A DNA stretch of 64,000 nucleotides from Bradyrhizobium barranii subsp. apii. Lineage in GTDB: Bacteria > Pseudomonadota > Alphaproteobacteria > Rhizobiales > Xanthobacteraceae. The stretch covers positions 5,454,501 to 5,518,500 of the forward strand of contig NZ_CP096255.1 of the NCBI RefSeq assembly GCF_011516635.5, in the 5' to 3' direction. Positions 34,973-43,402 of the stretch are shown here, piece after piece; within the stretch, counting starts at the first letter, position 1, and every line of letters starts with the position of its first letter. Both the position numbers and the translations under genes were made by a program. The notes below the pieces were generated by a model that had not been told where the DNA came from, made no database searches, and worked only from the letters and a program-made list of their open reading frames with translations.

Positions 34973-35469
34973 GTCTGAATTCCTTTTGTGCGGGTGAGCA
35001 GATCCTGCTCAGGACGCGGCTGAACCACGCAAGTGTGATGCCGATTCACGCCGGAGGTCATGAAGTCACGGGGCTTAGAACCCATTGAAGCCCAAAACAC
35101 AAGCATGGCTTCGGCTGGGGTTCCACCCTTTCCCGCGAAAGTGTCGCAGCATGCGCCGCGTTGGCTTTGAACCATTCTGCCGCTGGCGCGTCTAACTAAT
35201 TGAAGTCCCCAAGCTTCACCCCCATCAGAGAGCCCCGCTTCCCCGGCAGCGCCTTGAAGCTCGTGGACGAGGCCTGGGATAACAGGCTTCGCAACGACGA
35301 AGCCAAGCGCTAGGCGCGCTGCGCCGAAATGAGCGGACCTTCACCGGTTATCCCCAGCCAACGCGTCACCTCATCGTGAAACCTGCGGCCCGGCACACCT
35401 TGTTGAGACTTCGGTAACCTAACCCATCCACTCTCCCCGCCAGTATCGTTGCGTTGGAGTAAACCCACA
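34973..35469. other. Gene-free stretch
   Basis: About 500 bp upstream of the HU gene. A 37-codon frame from TTG 35200 (ending LVDEAWDNRLRNDEAKR) could be a gene fragment; nothing else is supported. Confidence 0.4.
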
Positions 35470-35614
35470 GTGCTGAATTTTGACGAGCTGCGTGAACTCG
35501 CGGCTGATGTTCGCGTGTTTGTTGACATCGCCGAGGACAAGGCCGAAGCGCTCAAGGCCGTCATCGCGGCCTACGACGTGGTGCTGGCGATCTTCCCCTC
35601 GCAGGAAGGCATGG

Positions 35615-37043
35615 GGGGATGTCCCGATCGCTGTTGAACTACGTCGGGTCGACGTTGCCGGAATGAATATTACGCAGCCCTCGTGACGTGGGCAACGGAC
35701 TTGATTGTCATGCGATCGTGGTGAGCTTGAAGGGCCGCACGCAGAACCGACAATTGCTTATGCGCCTTCAATCGTCGGAAGCCCTTGTTGGCCTCGATCA
35801 TACCGGCCGCGACCCATCGCAAGGCCATACCGGCATCCCGCCAGCGTTTAACGTTGCGCGTGACGCGGCGAATGGTGCCCATCATGTTCTCGGCGATATT
35901 GGTACAGGCGAGCGATCGGCGAAGCTCCTTCGGCAACTTCAACCGGACGACAGTCAGGATTTCGTCGAGGCCTTCGAGGATACTGGCCGCAACGCCGGGC
36001 CATTGCTGGTCGAGTCGACGCGCGAGATTGCGGATCAATTTTTCAGCCTTGTCGGCGTCATCGAGCTCCCAGGCCTGGCGCAGCACCCGGCGGGTGGCCG
36101 CATGATGCTCTTTCGGCAGGCGTTCCATGATGTTGCGCGCCTTGTGGATCTGGCAGCGCTGGATCGCAGCGGCCGAACCGAAGGTGCGGCGGATCGCCTT
36201 CGACAACGCCTTCGCGCCGTCGGCGATGAACAGTCTTGGCACCGTCGGGTCGAGCCCGCGCGAGACCAGGTTGTCCAGCAGGGCCTGAACCGTTGCTGCA
36301 TTCTCGGTCGCCCCTTCCACCAGCGCCAGCGGATGCTTGTTGCCTTCGCCGTCAACCCCGATCGCGGCCACCAGCACGAGATCGTCGTCGAGATGCAGCC
36401 CGTCGATTTGGACCACCAGAAGGTCGAGCGCGGACAGATCGGCAGCCATGAAGTCGGCCAGCCGCGCCGCCGACAGAGCCACGAACCTCCGCGAGGCCGC
36501 CGACTTCGAAATCCCCGATCCGGGCGGTGCCGGCACGTCACCCTCGGGCAGCCGGACGGCGCGGCCGAACCGGCGCGTCGACACATTGATCAGCATCAGG
36601 TTCATCGCCCAGCGACCGAGCCAGTCCTCCTGCGCCGCCGTTTCCCAGCTCGGGATCGTGACCTCGCGGCCGTCCATGCCCCGGACCCGCGGGCGATCGA
36701 CCTCGATCTTGCCGCCGTGGAAACCGATCCGCCCCCGCGTTCGGCCCCAACGGTGCGCCCGCCGCGCCGCATCACGACCGTGGCGCGGCCCGCAGGCCGC
36801 TGTCACATCCGCCTCCATCATCGTGCCGAGCGCCTCGATTCCTGCCGCAAGGCAGAACCGATCGAAGCTCGCTCGCACTTCCGCAAATGATTTCTCCACA
36901 GCCCCGGTCGCCGGCCAACCAGCCGGTGTGATATCTCTCGTCATGGCGTTGCTCTCCTTTGTGGAATCAGCACCCCGAGCCTACCGGCTCAAGGTGGGCA
37001 ACGCCGACCTCTTCAGAAATTCAACAGAACCCGGGACATCCCC
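35615..37043 (-). mobile_element. IS256-family element copy 4 (intact, 1429 bp)
   Basis: The same ends as copies 2 and 3, with the perfect 8-bp repeat AGGCATGG at 35607-35614 and 37044-37051. It lies outside the IS-rich left region, inside a small chromosomal gene. Confidence 0.97.
35670..36944 (-). CDS. IS256-family transposase (copy 4)
   Basis: 424 residues, identical to copies 2 and 3, with the full DDE triad and intact start. Confidence 0.96.
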   Translation of the reverse strand: MTRDITPAGWPATGAVEKSFAEVRASFDRFCLAAGIEALGTMMEADVTAACGPRHGRDAARRAHRWGRTRGRIGFHGGKIEVDRPRVRGMDGREVTIPSWETAAQEDWLGRWAMNLMLINVSTRRFGRAVRLPEGDVPAPPGSGISKSAASRRFVALSAARLADFMAADLSALDLLVVQIDGLHLDDDLVLVAAIGVDGEGNKHPLALVEGATENAATVQALLDNLVSRGLDPTVPRLFIADGAKALSKAIRRTFGSAAAIQRCQIHKARNIMERLPKEHHAATRRVLRQAWELDDADKAEKLIRNLARRLDQQWPGVAASILEGLDEILTVVRLKLPKELRRSLACTNIAENMMGTIRRVTRNVKRWRDAGMALRWVAAGMIEANKGFRRLKAHKQLSVLRAALQAHHDRMTIKSVAHVTRAA

Positions 37044-37301
37044 AGGCATGGGCCTCCACGTCATCAAGGGCAAAGAGATCCTGGACAGGATCGCAAACTC
37101 ACGGACCCATGCGGTCTACAGCCACACGGCGATCGCGGTTCCCGATCTCGAGCATGCGCAGATGCTCAAATATCTGACGGCGCCTGTCGAACGGCGGATT
37201 GCTGCGTAATTGCCGACGGCAAGCGCATCCGCACGATGACCGGCGGATAGGAACGGTCGGCTCTCCCGCACATTGACCCATCTCCAGATGAGGAGATTGC
37301 A

Positions 37302-37478
37302 ATGAGCGTTGAAGGAAAAGCCAAGGAAGCCGCCGGCTACGTCAAGGAAGAGCTGTACGAGCACGGCAAATCGCCCGAGAGCCAGAAGAAGGCTCAGGAG
37401 GGTCGCGACCTCAGGAACGAAGGCCGTGTCGAAGACGGCAAACCGCCGAAGACGACGAAGCCTGGCACCGGTCACTAG
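37302..37478 (+). CDS. CsbD-like stress protein
   Basis: 58 residues from ATG 37302 behind GAGGAGA. The start MSVEGKAKEAAGYVKEELY matches the KGKAKEAAG pattern of CsbD-like proteins; the rest is hydrophilic and disordered (EGRDLRNEGRVEDGK). CsbD proteins are induced by general stress in other bacteria. A strong terminator follows 18 bp downstream. Confidence 0.8.
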   Translation: MSVEGKAKEAAGYVKEELYEHGKSPESQKKAQEGRDLRNEGRVEDGKPPKTTKPGTGH

Positions 37479-37495
37479 ACCGACTTTTTTCAAAA

Positions 37496-37525
37496 CCGCC
37501 CCTGGCCATGTCAGGGGCGGCTTTT
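37496..37525 (+). terminator. Rho-independent terminator of the CsbD-like gene
   Basis: CCGCCCCTG (37496-37504) and CAGGGGCGG (37512-37520) form a perfect 9-bp stem with a 7-nt loop, followed by CTTTTC; AAAA precedes the stem. Confidence 0.85.
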
Positions 37526-37601
37526 CATGTGCGCTCCTGCCCCCGGACGCAGCGCTCCCGGCGATGCGAAGCATGGTCCAACAGCGACGAACACGCTGCG
37601 G

Positions 37602-37865
37602 CTACGTCCCATCTCGCATGTCCCTGGTCGCGAAGTGACATCCGAACGCCACCAGCACCAGAGCAAACGTCGAGCCGAGCAGAATTCGTAGAGTCGATCC
37701 CGTCTCCTGGCTCACATACCGGACATCGTGCCGGTGGCTGTAACGCTCAGGATGTGCGGCATCAGGCGCCTGGGGTGAGACAGTCAAAAGCACCAGCCAC
37801 GCGACGGTCCCGCAAAGCGCAGCAATCCTCGCAATCTTTCCGAGCCTTTGAAGCCAGCGCTTCAT
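37602..37865 (-). CDS. Small two-helix membrane protein
   Basis: 87 residues from ATG 37865. Two hydrophobic helices (IAALCGTVAWLVLLTVS and ILLGSTFALVLVAFGCHFA) are joined by a His/Arg-rich loop (HPERYSHRHDVRY). No family recognised. Confidence 0.6.
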   Translation of the reverse strand: MKRWLQRLGKIARIAALCGTVAWLVLLTVSPQAPDAAHPERYSHRHDVRYVSQETGSTLRILLGSTFALVLVAFGCHFATRDMRDGT

Positions 37866-37946
37866 GCCGCCCTCATCATGGCGTGGATCTCCGCTGCGCT
37901 CTTGCCCGGATCGGCCTTCATAAGCTCCAGGAGGTCGCCGCGCGTC

Positions 37947-38225
37947 TCAACTCTTTGGCCTGGCCAGCAGCCTGAGAGCGCTGAGAACGATGAGAATGGC
38001 GAAAGCACCGAGAGCGTAGGTGAGTGCATTCACGAGCCAGGAAATGGCAATCCCTGCGAAGCTGGATCCTCCGACCGCTCCCCAGAACAAATACGCTGCG
38101 GTGATGCCGGGCCACTCCAGCGAAAGAAAAGCGAAGTCGGTCAGCGGCTCGATGGCGAGGAGCACCGACGAGATGATCGCCCCGATGGCCAATGCGATGA
38201 TGAGGTTTGCCTTCACGGAGAGCAT
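37947..38225 (-). CDS. Small integral membrane protein
   Basis: 92 residues from ATG 38225, which overlaps the stop of the upstream gene by one base (TGATG). Three hydrophobic helices: IIALAIGAIISSVLLAI, AYLFWGAVGGSSFAGIAI and LGAFAILIVLSALRLLA. Likely co-translated with the upstream membrane protein. Function unknown. Confidence 0.7.
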   Translation of the reverse strand: MLSVKANLIIALAIGAIISSVLLAIEPLTDFAFLSLEWPGITAAYLFWGAVGGSSFAGIAISWLVNALTYALGAFAILIVLSALRLLARPKS

Positions 38226-38425
38226 CAAAACCCCAGCAGCCCGGCGATGACAGGAATCAGGAAATAGGCGGCGAGCCCGAGAAGGCCGCCCACGACAAGG
38301 CGTGCAGCGCGGCCGTGAATCTTCGTATCGAGCCACGCACAAACGGTCACCGCAGCCCGTCTCAGCCAGTCACCGACGAGGCTTCTGACGAGATCAAACA
38401 GGAGTTCTGCAACGAAAGCGGCCAT
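38225..38425 (-). CDS. Small membrane protein
   Basis: 66 residues from ATG 38425. An amphipathic first half (ELLFDLVRSLVGDWLRRAAV) and a C-terminal transmembrane helix (LVVGGLLGLAAYFLIPVIAG). The downstream gene's start overlaps its stop, so the two form an operon. Confidence 0.7.
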   Translation of the reverse strand: MAAFVAELLFDLVRSLVGDWLRRAAVTVCAWLDTKIHGRAARLVVGGLLGLAAYFLIPVIAGLLGF

Positions 38426-38598
38426 GGCGTTTAGTCGCCCTAACTCTGGCGGGGTTCAAGTGCCGAGGGTCTGACCATTGCCGGCGCCGGTTCGATAGGT
38501 TGCGGGCAAGGTCACTGCTTGACACTCATAAACAGCCATCATCGCCGAGCCAGCCGCAAGCGGGTTCACTTTTGAGAGAATTCCCTGCATAGTGCGGC

Positions 38599-38784
38599 AT
38601 GGCCAAAGCAAAAGTGACCTTCAAAACCGTCCGCCTCTCAGACAGCGACTGGAAGATACTGGCGGACTACCCCGACCACGAACAGCGCGAAATCACCGGA
38701 TTCGCCAGCAAGGCAGATGCCGACGACTGGATCAACGGCGATCGCAAGATCGCATGGCTCCGTTCCCAAGGTTACGCCAAGTGA
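38599..38784 (+). CDS. Small hypothetical protein whose stop lies in a tandem repeat
   Basis: 61 residues from ATG 38599. Soluble, with VRLSDSDWKILADYPDHEQR and ASKADADDWINGDRKIAWLR. Its stop codon (38782-38784) is inside the first of four 13-bp repeats, and each later repeat offers another TGA. No family recognised. Confidence 0.7.
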   Translation: MAKAKVTFKTVRLSDSDWKILADYPDHEQREITGFASKADADDWINGDRKIAWLRSQGYAK

Positions 38785-38827
38785 ACTAGCCAAGTGAACT
38801 AGCCAAGTGAGCTAGCCAAGTGACGTA
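38776..38827 (+). repeat. Four tandem 13-bp repeats
   Basis: GCCAAGTGAACTA at 38776-38788 and 38789-38801, then GCCAAGTGAGCTA and GCCAAGTGACGTA up to 38827. The two perfect units come first and the last two diverge by one and two bases. It starts within the last codons of the small gene. Confidence 0.9.
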
Positions 38828-38993
38828 GCTGTCGCCCGCACACCGCGGTCCCCCTTTTTGATGTTGCAGCCGCGTCGTGTCATGTCCTCGCGCGGACAGA
38901 AGGTCACGCATGCGCGGCCCGTGCGTTGCCTTCACAACCGCCGCCGTCACCTATAAATTGCCGGACCACATCCCCTGGGGCCCGGTTGACGCG

Positions 38994-39104
38994 CGAATTG
39001 CGGTGACAGTGCACTGAATTCATTCGCGATCACCACCTAGCTGGCTCGCGGCTTCGGTCGGTGCTCGGCGGCCGCGCAATTAAGTGCACTGTCACCGAAA
39101 TTCC
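38994..39104. repeat. REPIN-like inverted-repeat element A (about 110 bp)
   Basis: The left arm GAATTGCGGTGACAGTGCAC (38995-39014) is matched by the inverted right arm GTGCACTGTCACCGAAATTC (39084-39103). A related element lies at 40386-40499 on the other side of the trypsin-like gene, and two half copies lie further right. Confidence 0.8.
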
Positions 39105-39285
39105 GAAGCCGCGATCCGCGCCGAGTCCACCGGCGCCGGTGACGGGGTGGTAGGCCCATAGGTAGAGTCCCGCAGGCTACTTCGCCGCTTGCGACCAGAA
39201 GATGCGGTCGTTAAGCTATTCATGTTCCGCAGGGCGCGGCGTTGGGCTGGGGTGGAGAAGGTGTTCCGTACAGGAGCCCGGATCG

Positions 39286-40383
39286 ATGGCGACCCCCAAG
39301 GACGATTCTCAGGTTGCGACTGAGAAAGCGCCGGCCCGGAATCGGCAACCGCTCGACACGCTCGAGCAAATCTCGCGCATATCGGTCCCGCTCCTGATCC
39401 CGATCGTGGTGGCGCTCATCGGATATTTCGGCAACGAGATCCTCAATAATCGACAGGGCGAGATCGAGAAAAAGAAGATCGACCTGGAGTACGTCAAGAT
39501 CGCGAAGGACGTCGCGTCCAGCGTAACACCGGATGCCAACATTGTTATTACGAACTGGGCCTACCGGGTGCTGTTCAAGCTCTCGCCGGTCTCCGTTCCC
39601 GACGAAGAAGTCGAAATTCTCTCCAAGCAGCGTGCGCCGCTGCCATCGTCCGTTTCGCCGGCGATACTCGGGGGAACCGGCACGTCCGCTGCGGAATGGC
39701 CCTGGCTGGTGTCCGTCTTTGAGGACGGCACGTTCATTTGCAACGGGACCATGATTGCTCCGAAGGCGGTGCTGTCGGCCGCCAACTGCATGTCCGGTGA
39801 ACGGCGCGGCAAGTTCGAGGTGGCCACCGCGACCGATAATGGACCAAACGTCAGAATTGGCCGGCGGATTCCGGTCACCAAGTTCGTCGTTCATCCCACG
39901 TTTTCGGAGGACACCGCGCGGGATGACATCGCCATTCTTGAAATCGGCACGGCATTGCCGCCGCCCTTCATCACGATTGCAACCCAGAAATCGGCTGATC
40001 CGAGAATTGGCGAACTGACCCTGGTCGCAGGGTTCGACTTCAAATCGCAACCGGCAAGCCTTCTGCAGAGTCCGGTCCCGATCGCCAACGCGGCAATGTG
40101 TGCCGCAATGTATCCAGGCAAGGTCATGCCCGAGGGGACCTTTTGCGCTGGCTTCGAACACGGTGGCGCCGTTGCATGTGCGCACCGGGGTGCCGGAGGA
40201 CCGGCAGTGCTGCTGAACAGCGCGGGCCGGAAATATCAAGTCGGGATCGTCAGTTTGGGCGAGGATTGCAACAGCCCCAAGGCGGGCCTCGGTGTCTACA
40301 CTCGCGTGTCGTCCTATGCAGACTGGATCCGGAAAGCCGTGCCTAACCTGCCGGGCGAACAGGTGACCGGAGACAAGCGATAG
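39286..40383 (+). CDS. Membrane-anchored trypsin-fold pseudoprotease
   Basis: 365 residues from ATG 39286, behind AGGAG. An N-terminal transmembrane helix (VPLLIPIVVALIGYFG, about 34-49) is followed by a charged coiled stretch (NRQGEIEKKKIDLEY). An S1 domain begins at about 127 (ILGGTGTSAAEWPWLVSV). The His site reads LSAANC with Asn167, the Asp site RDDIAIL keeps D214, and the Ser site reads RGAGGP with Ala303. Two of the three catalytic residues are therefore lost while the fold motifs are kept. It may bind a protein or act as a sensor. REPIN-like repeats flank it. Confidence 0.85.
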   Translation: MATPKDDSQVATEKAPARNRQPLDTLEQISRISVPLLIPIVVALIGYFGNEILNNRQGEIEKKKIDLEYVKIAKDVASSVTPDANIVITNWAYRVLFKLSPVSVPDEEVEILSKQRAPLPSSVSPAILGGTGTSAAEWPWLVSVFEDGTFICNGTMIAPKAVLSAANCMSGERRGKFEVATATDNGPNVRIGRRIPVTKFVVHPTFSEDTARDDIAILEIGTALPPPFITIATQKSADPRIGELTLVAGFDFKSQPASLLQSPVPIANAAMCAAMYPGKVMPEGTFCAGFEHGGAVACAHRGAGGPAVLLNSAGRKYQVGIVSLGEDCNSPKAGLGVYTRVSSYADWIRKAVPNLPGEQVTGDKR

Positions 40384-40385
40384 GC

Positions 40386-40499
40386 GGAATTGCGGTGACA
40401 GTGCATCAAATTCATTCGCCATCGGCACCCTGTTGGCTTGCGGCTTCGGACCGCGTTTGGCGGACAGCATCAATTGAGTGCACTGTCACCGTAATTTCC
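40386..40499. repeat. REPIN-like inverted-repeat element B (114 bp)
   Basis: GGAATTGCGGTGACAGTGCA at the left (40386) and the inverted GTGCACTGTCACCGTAATTT at the right (ending 40499). The interior contains GGCTTGCGGCTTCGG, as in element A (GGCTCGCGGCTTCGG). It begins 3 bp after the pseudoprotease stop. Confidence 0.8.
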
Positions 40500-40540
40500 A
40501 ACGTCGGGACGCCGACTTATCGCGTAGTCACTGGGCGCCC

Positions 40541-40957
40541 CTAGGTGAATATCTTGGTCAACACTTGTGCAATCGTGCTGCTTGCAGCCTTCATCCCGAT
40601 ATCGGCCGCGAACGTAACGAGGGTCTTGCCCCATCGCTGAAGTTTGCCGGTGTCCGGCTTTGCAGTTGATGCTTCCGCTTTGAGGACATCAGCGATGTCC
40701 CGAAAGCCTTGCTGTTGATCGGGGTTCAGGGCGGCGAACTCTGGGGAGTTTATCGCTTGGTCGATGGCCTCAATTAGCTGATGCTGTTGTTGAACAAATG
40801 CCGATTGGGAAAACGTCCCCGCTCCCACCTGCGCCACCGCACCTGGACTATTGGACTGATTGATGACCGCGTTGACCACAGGATCTTTCTTCAACCGCTC
40901 ACTCCCTTGCATCCCGTGTGAGAAATCGTCCAAAGCTTGCTCGGTCCAGTTTACCAC
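40541..40957 (-). CDS. C-terminal half of a hypothetical protein (possible frameshift pair)
   Basis: 138 codons. Protein-like throughout: TEQALDDFSHGMQGSERLKK, QQHQLIEAIDQAINSPEFA, then LQRWGKTLVTFAADIGMKA. It overlaps the upstream frame (40899-41312) by 59 bp in another frame, and its family-like sequence continues where the upstream one turns into a basic tail. One base change would fuse the two into a single protein of about 250 residues. Function unknown. Confidence 0.55.
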   Translation of the reverse strand: MVNWTEQALDDFSHGMQGSERLKKDPVVNAVINQSNSPGAVAQVGAGTFSQSAFVQQQHQLIEAIDQAINSPEFAALNPDQQQGFRDIADVLKAEASTAKPDTGKLQRWGKTLVTFAADIGMKAASSTIAQVLTKIFT

Positions 40958-41312
40958 GGACCTTTTCGAGATGGTTGGTGCTAACCTCTCCCAATCCCAG
41001 TCGTTCGGCCTTTTCAGTGATCTCCGCCCAGATCAGGTGCTGCACCCGGTCAGCGAAGTTCTTGAGATACACTAAGGCTCCGGGCTCGTGGCCCCCAGTG
41101 AACTCAAAGGTGAATTTCGACGCATCCGTGATCGTCGATTTGAGCAGGTTCGTCGCGATGTCCTCAAAGGCAATTAGGGTTGCCCCGCTCTTCAACCTTC
41201 CCGCAGCGGCGTGCTTGTTCTGCAGCGCCTTCACTTCGCGTGTTACCGCTTCGTGGACATCGGGTAACCGATTGTCGAGAGAGCGGCCGAGATAGTCCGT
41301 ATCGAACACCAT
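40899..41312 (-). CDS. N-terminal half of a hypothetical protein (possible frameshift pair)
   Basis: 137 codons from ATG 41312. Soluble and helical (DVHEAVTREVKALQNKHAAA, FADRVQHLIWAEITEKAERL). The last about 19 residues look out of frame compared with the overlapping downstream frame. Together they probably represent one gene with a frameshift near 40955; two coupled genes are the alternative. Confidence 0.55.
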   Translation of the reverse strand: MVFDTDYLGRSLDNRLPDVHEAVTREVKALQNKHAAAGRLKSGATLIAFEDIATNLLKSTITDASKFTFEFTGGHEPGALVYLKNFADRVQHLIWAEITEKAERLGLGEVSTNHLEKVRGKLDRASFGRFLTRDARE

Positions 41313-41413
41313 GTTGTTCTCAAAGAAAAAACGCCCCGGAGAGCACTATTCTAACCAACTCCGTGGGTTATGCTACCGGGCGTAGCTGGCTATCAACTGC
41401 TCCCGCTTGCTGA

Positions 41414-41480
41414 CAATTGCGGTGACAGCGCATCAAATTCATTCGGCGTCGCCAACCGCCCTGCGGCTTCGGTCCACGCT
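41414..41480. repeat. Half copy of the REPIN-like element (C)
   Basis: CAATTGCGGTGACAGCGCAT, then AAATTCATTCGGCG and CTGCGGCTTCGGTCC: the same order as the left half of element B, but no matching right arm. It overlaps the 3' end of a RAYT-like remnant. Confidence 0.7.
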
Positions 41481-41646
41481 TAGAGCCGCCCCGGTCAGTC
41501 GCTCGAGGCGGGCGATGAAGCGGTCGTCTCCCAGTGGACGACCGGTACTCTCCGCGGCGCGCTCCTGAGTGAACAGACCTACCTCCGGCGAACTGTCGAG
41601 CAGGTCGGCGAACACGAGAAGCGGTCCCTGATCAGCGTCAGCAGGC
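41439..41646 (-). pseudogene. Remnant of a REP-associated tyrosine transposase (RAYT)
   Basis: The minus-strand frame reads FADLLDSSPEVGLFTQERA, then ESTGRPLGDDRFIARLERLT, and ends at 41439. The TGRPLG-x2-FIARLE pattern is typical of the C-terminus of RAYT proteins (Y1 family), which mobilise REP/REPIN sequences. Only about 65 residues remain; the catalytic part is missing. It overlaps repeat C, as expected for a RAYT and its own REP. Confidence 0.65.
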
Positions 41647-41649
41647 ACT

Positions 41650-42374
41650 TCAATTCGTCGTGGTCTTGCCGCCGCGCATGGACACGAGCTTGTCCTCACC
41701 AAATCCGAGAATGAGCCAAGCGGTCTCATCGAAACCGTCTGCGAGCTTTCCCTCGTGAGAATACACGATCTGAGCAGCTTCCAACTTCGACGGCGGTCCC
41801 AACGCCGTGATTACCTCCTGACGCGACATACCTAAATGCAGCTTGCTGTCGAGGACGACGGGCGAGAACTTTTCCGGGATGATGGCGCAATCGGCCGAGA
41901 CCCCGGCGTCTTTCTCGGTGAGCTCTTCAACGATCTCCGTGACGAGATGGTCCGGGCCGCCCATCTCTCCGCTGGACACCACCCATAATCGATGCTGCGC
42001 GCGCCGATAACACAGCCAATAGATGCTATCTCCAGCGTCGCCTTGGTGTCGGATGGTCCCTTCGCCCACGGCTTCGCGAACCGCGCCGAGCCGCGTCTCT
42101 TCGAAGCGGCCGGCGAATGCGCCTAGCGAAAAGCGGGTCGCCAATCTCTCTTCGCGACTGTCGGCGGCACGCGCTCGAACGCATGTTCGTCGACTGGGGG
42201 CGGCGGTGTCTGCGCGGAGCAGTCGTCCGCGGGGATCGCGAAAAGGAGAAGGAGCAAGAAGAGCGTCTTTCGACCATCAACTCCGAATTGCCTATATATT
42301 TCTCGCCTCGGCAGGTCGCGCCTAGGCGTCGAGAGTGCGGGCATCAGTTTCTGGGTGTCGGACACGTCAGTCAC
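41650..42374 (-). pseudogene. Exported protein with a frameshift after the signal peptide
   Basis: The upstream frame (from about 42374) has a hydrophobic signal (TLFLLLLLFAIPADDCSAQ) and continues to AKRDWRPAFR before stopping at 42123. Another frame picks up there (TRFSLGAFAGRFEETRLG, YWLCYRRAQHRLWVVSSGE, LHLGMSRQEVITALGPPSKL) and runs to 41650. The second part ends with a small SmpA/OmlA-like MSRQEVITALGPP motif. A one-base shift near 42130 would restore one periplasmic protein of about 200 residues. Confidence 0.6.
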
Positions 42375-42655
42375 CCCAGCTTCCCTTCATTGATCTTGTG
42401 CGCAACCTCGCCAACAGAGCTGCCAACGATGACGGCGGTCACGATTGGCCAAAAACCCGCCACCATGACGATAGCACCCCAACGCATGTCTTCGCCGGGC
42501 CGTCTGTAGCCATCGTTGATGCCGCCGAGGATCAACCAGATCAGGCAGCCAATTGCATATCGCTTGAACCATTTCACGGCGAAATACCTTCCAGATATGG
42601 GCATTAGTGACCGTGACATTGAGGATGGTTCATCGGCAGGACCGGGCTTGCTCAT
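42371..42655 (-). CDS. Small membrane protein
   Basis: 94 residues from ATG 42655, or 77 from an internal ATG at 42604. Two hydrophobic helices: YAIGCLIWLILGGIND and AIVMVAGFWPIVTAVIVGS. The stop overlaps the beginning of the next minus-strand frame by 4 bp. No family recognised. Confidence 0.55.
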   Translation of the reverse strand: MSKPGPADEPSSMSRSLMPISGRYFAVKWFKRYAIGCLIWLILGGINDGYRRPGEDMRWGAIVMVAGFWPIVTAVIVGSSVGEVAHKINEGKLG

Positions 42656-42668
42656 TGACGAGAAGCGC

Positions 42669-42740
42669 TGAATTCCGCTGACAGCGCATTGAACTCATCT
42701 GCGTGTCCCGGCTGACGCTACGGCTTGTCCGTCCATGCTG
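42669..42740. repeat. Diverged half copy of the REPIN-like element (D)
   Basis: GAATTCCGCTGACAGCGCAT at 42670, then TGAACTCATCTGCGTG and GCTACGGCTTGTCC, a weaker match to the same order of motifs as copy C. No second arm was found. Confidence 0.5.
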
Positions 42741-42879
42741 AGTTGGCTGACCGCACCCACCGTCTCTCCCTCACGCACATTTGCCCCCGCCCCCTGCCCC
42801 TCGTCCCACTTTCCTGCTATCTCCTGTCCCCGCCGTTCCGGCCCAAACCAAAACACCTCCGTTCAAGGGAGCAACAACC

Positions 42880-43332
42880 ATGCGATACCTTCACACCATG
42901 CTGCGCGTGCGCAATCTCGATGTCGCGCTGAAGTTTTACCAGGATGCGCTGGGACTGAAGGAGGTGCGGCGGATCGAGAACGACAAGGGGCGCTTCACGC
43001 TCGTCTTCCTGTGCTCGGCGGACGATCTCGAGGCGCTGAAGAAGCAACCGCAAACGCGCGGCGCGCCGCTGGTCGAGCTCACTTACAATTGGGACGAGGA
43101 GAAGTATGGCGAGGATCGCTTCTTCGGCCATCTCGCCTATGAGGTCGACGACATCTACGCAACCTGCGCGCAGCTGATGAAGGCCGGCGTCACCATCAAC
43201 CGTCCGCCGCGCGACGGCAACATGGCCTTCGTCCGCTCGCCGGATCTGCACTCGATCGAGCTGCTGCAGAAGGGCGAGCCGAAGGCGCCGGCCGAGCCGT
43301 GGTCGTCGATGCCGAATACCGGCCACTGGTAG
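42880..43332 (+). CDS. gloA: Glyoxalase I (lactoylglutathione lyase)
   Basis: 150 residues from ATG 42880, behind AAGGGAG. One glyoxalase domain with the metal ligands of GloA: H5 (MRYLHTMLRV), E66 (LVELTYN), H84 (FGHLAYEV) and E127 (HSIELLQ). It isomerises the methylglyoxal-glutathione adduct to lactoylglutathione in the cytoplasm. The length is slightly above E. coli GloA because of a C-terminal tail. Confidence 0.92.
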   Translation: MRYLHTMLRVRNLDVALKFYQDALGLKEVRRIENDKGRFTLVFLCSADDLEALKKQPQTRGAPLVELTYNWDEEKYGEDRFFGHLAYEVDDIYATCAQLMKAGVTINRPPRDGNMAFVRSPDLHSIELLQKGEPKAPAEPWSSMPNTGHW

Positions 43333-43402
43333 GGCCGCGACGCAGGAACTAGCCCTCGCTACCCGTGTTGTCCCTCCGACATAACGATTGGAGGAGGACG
43401 CA

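Larger units (their letters stand above)
35470..37209 (+). pseudogene. Small gene interrupted by IS256 copy 4
   Basis: Starts at GTG 35470 (GGAG 10 bases upstream) and reads LNFDELRELAADVRVFVDIA up to IFPSQEGMG, where the IS enters. After removing the IS and one 8-bp repeat, the frame continues at 37052 with LHVIKGKEILDRIANSRTHA and EHAQMLKYLTAPVERRIAA to TAA 37209. The restored product has 100 residues and an unknown function. The insertion is clean, so this is a recent knock-out. Confidence 0.85.

Noticed and set aside
38940..42740. CRISPR array
   Set aside because: The repeats are palindromic, irregularly spaced by kilobases and lack uniform spacers; they fit REPIN-like elements.
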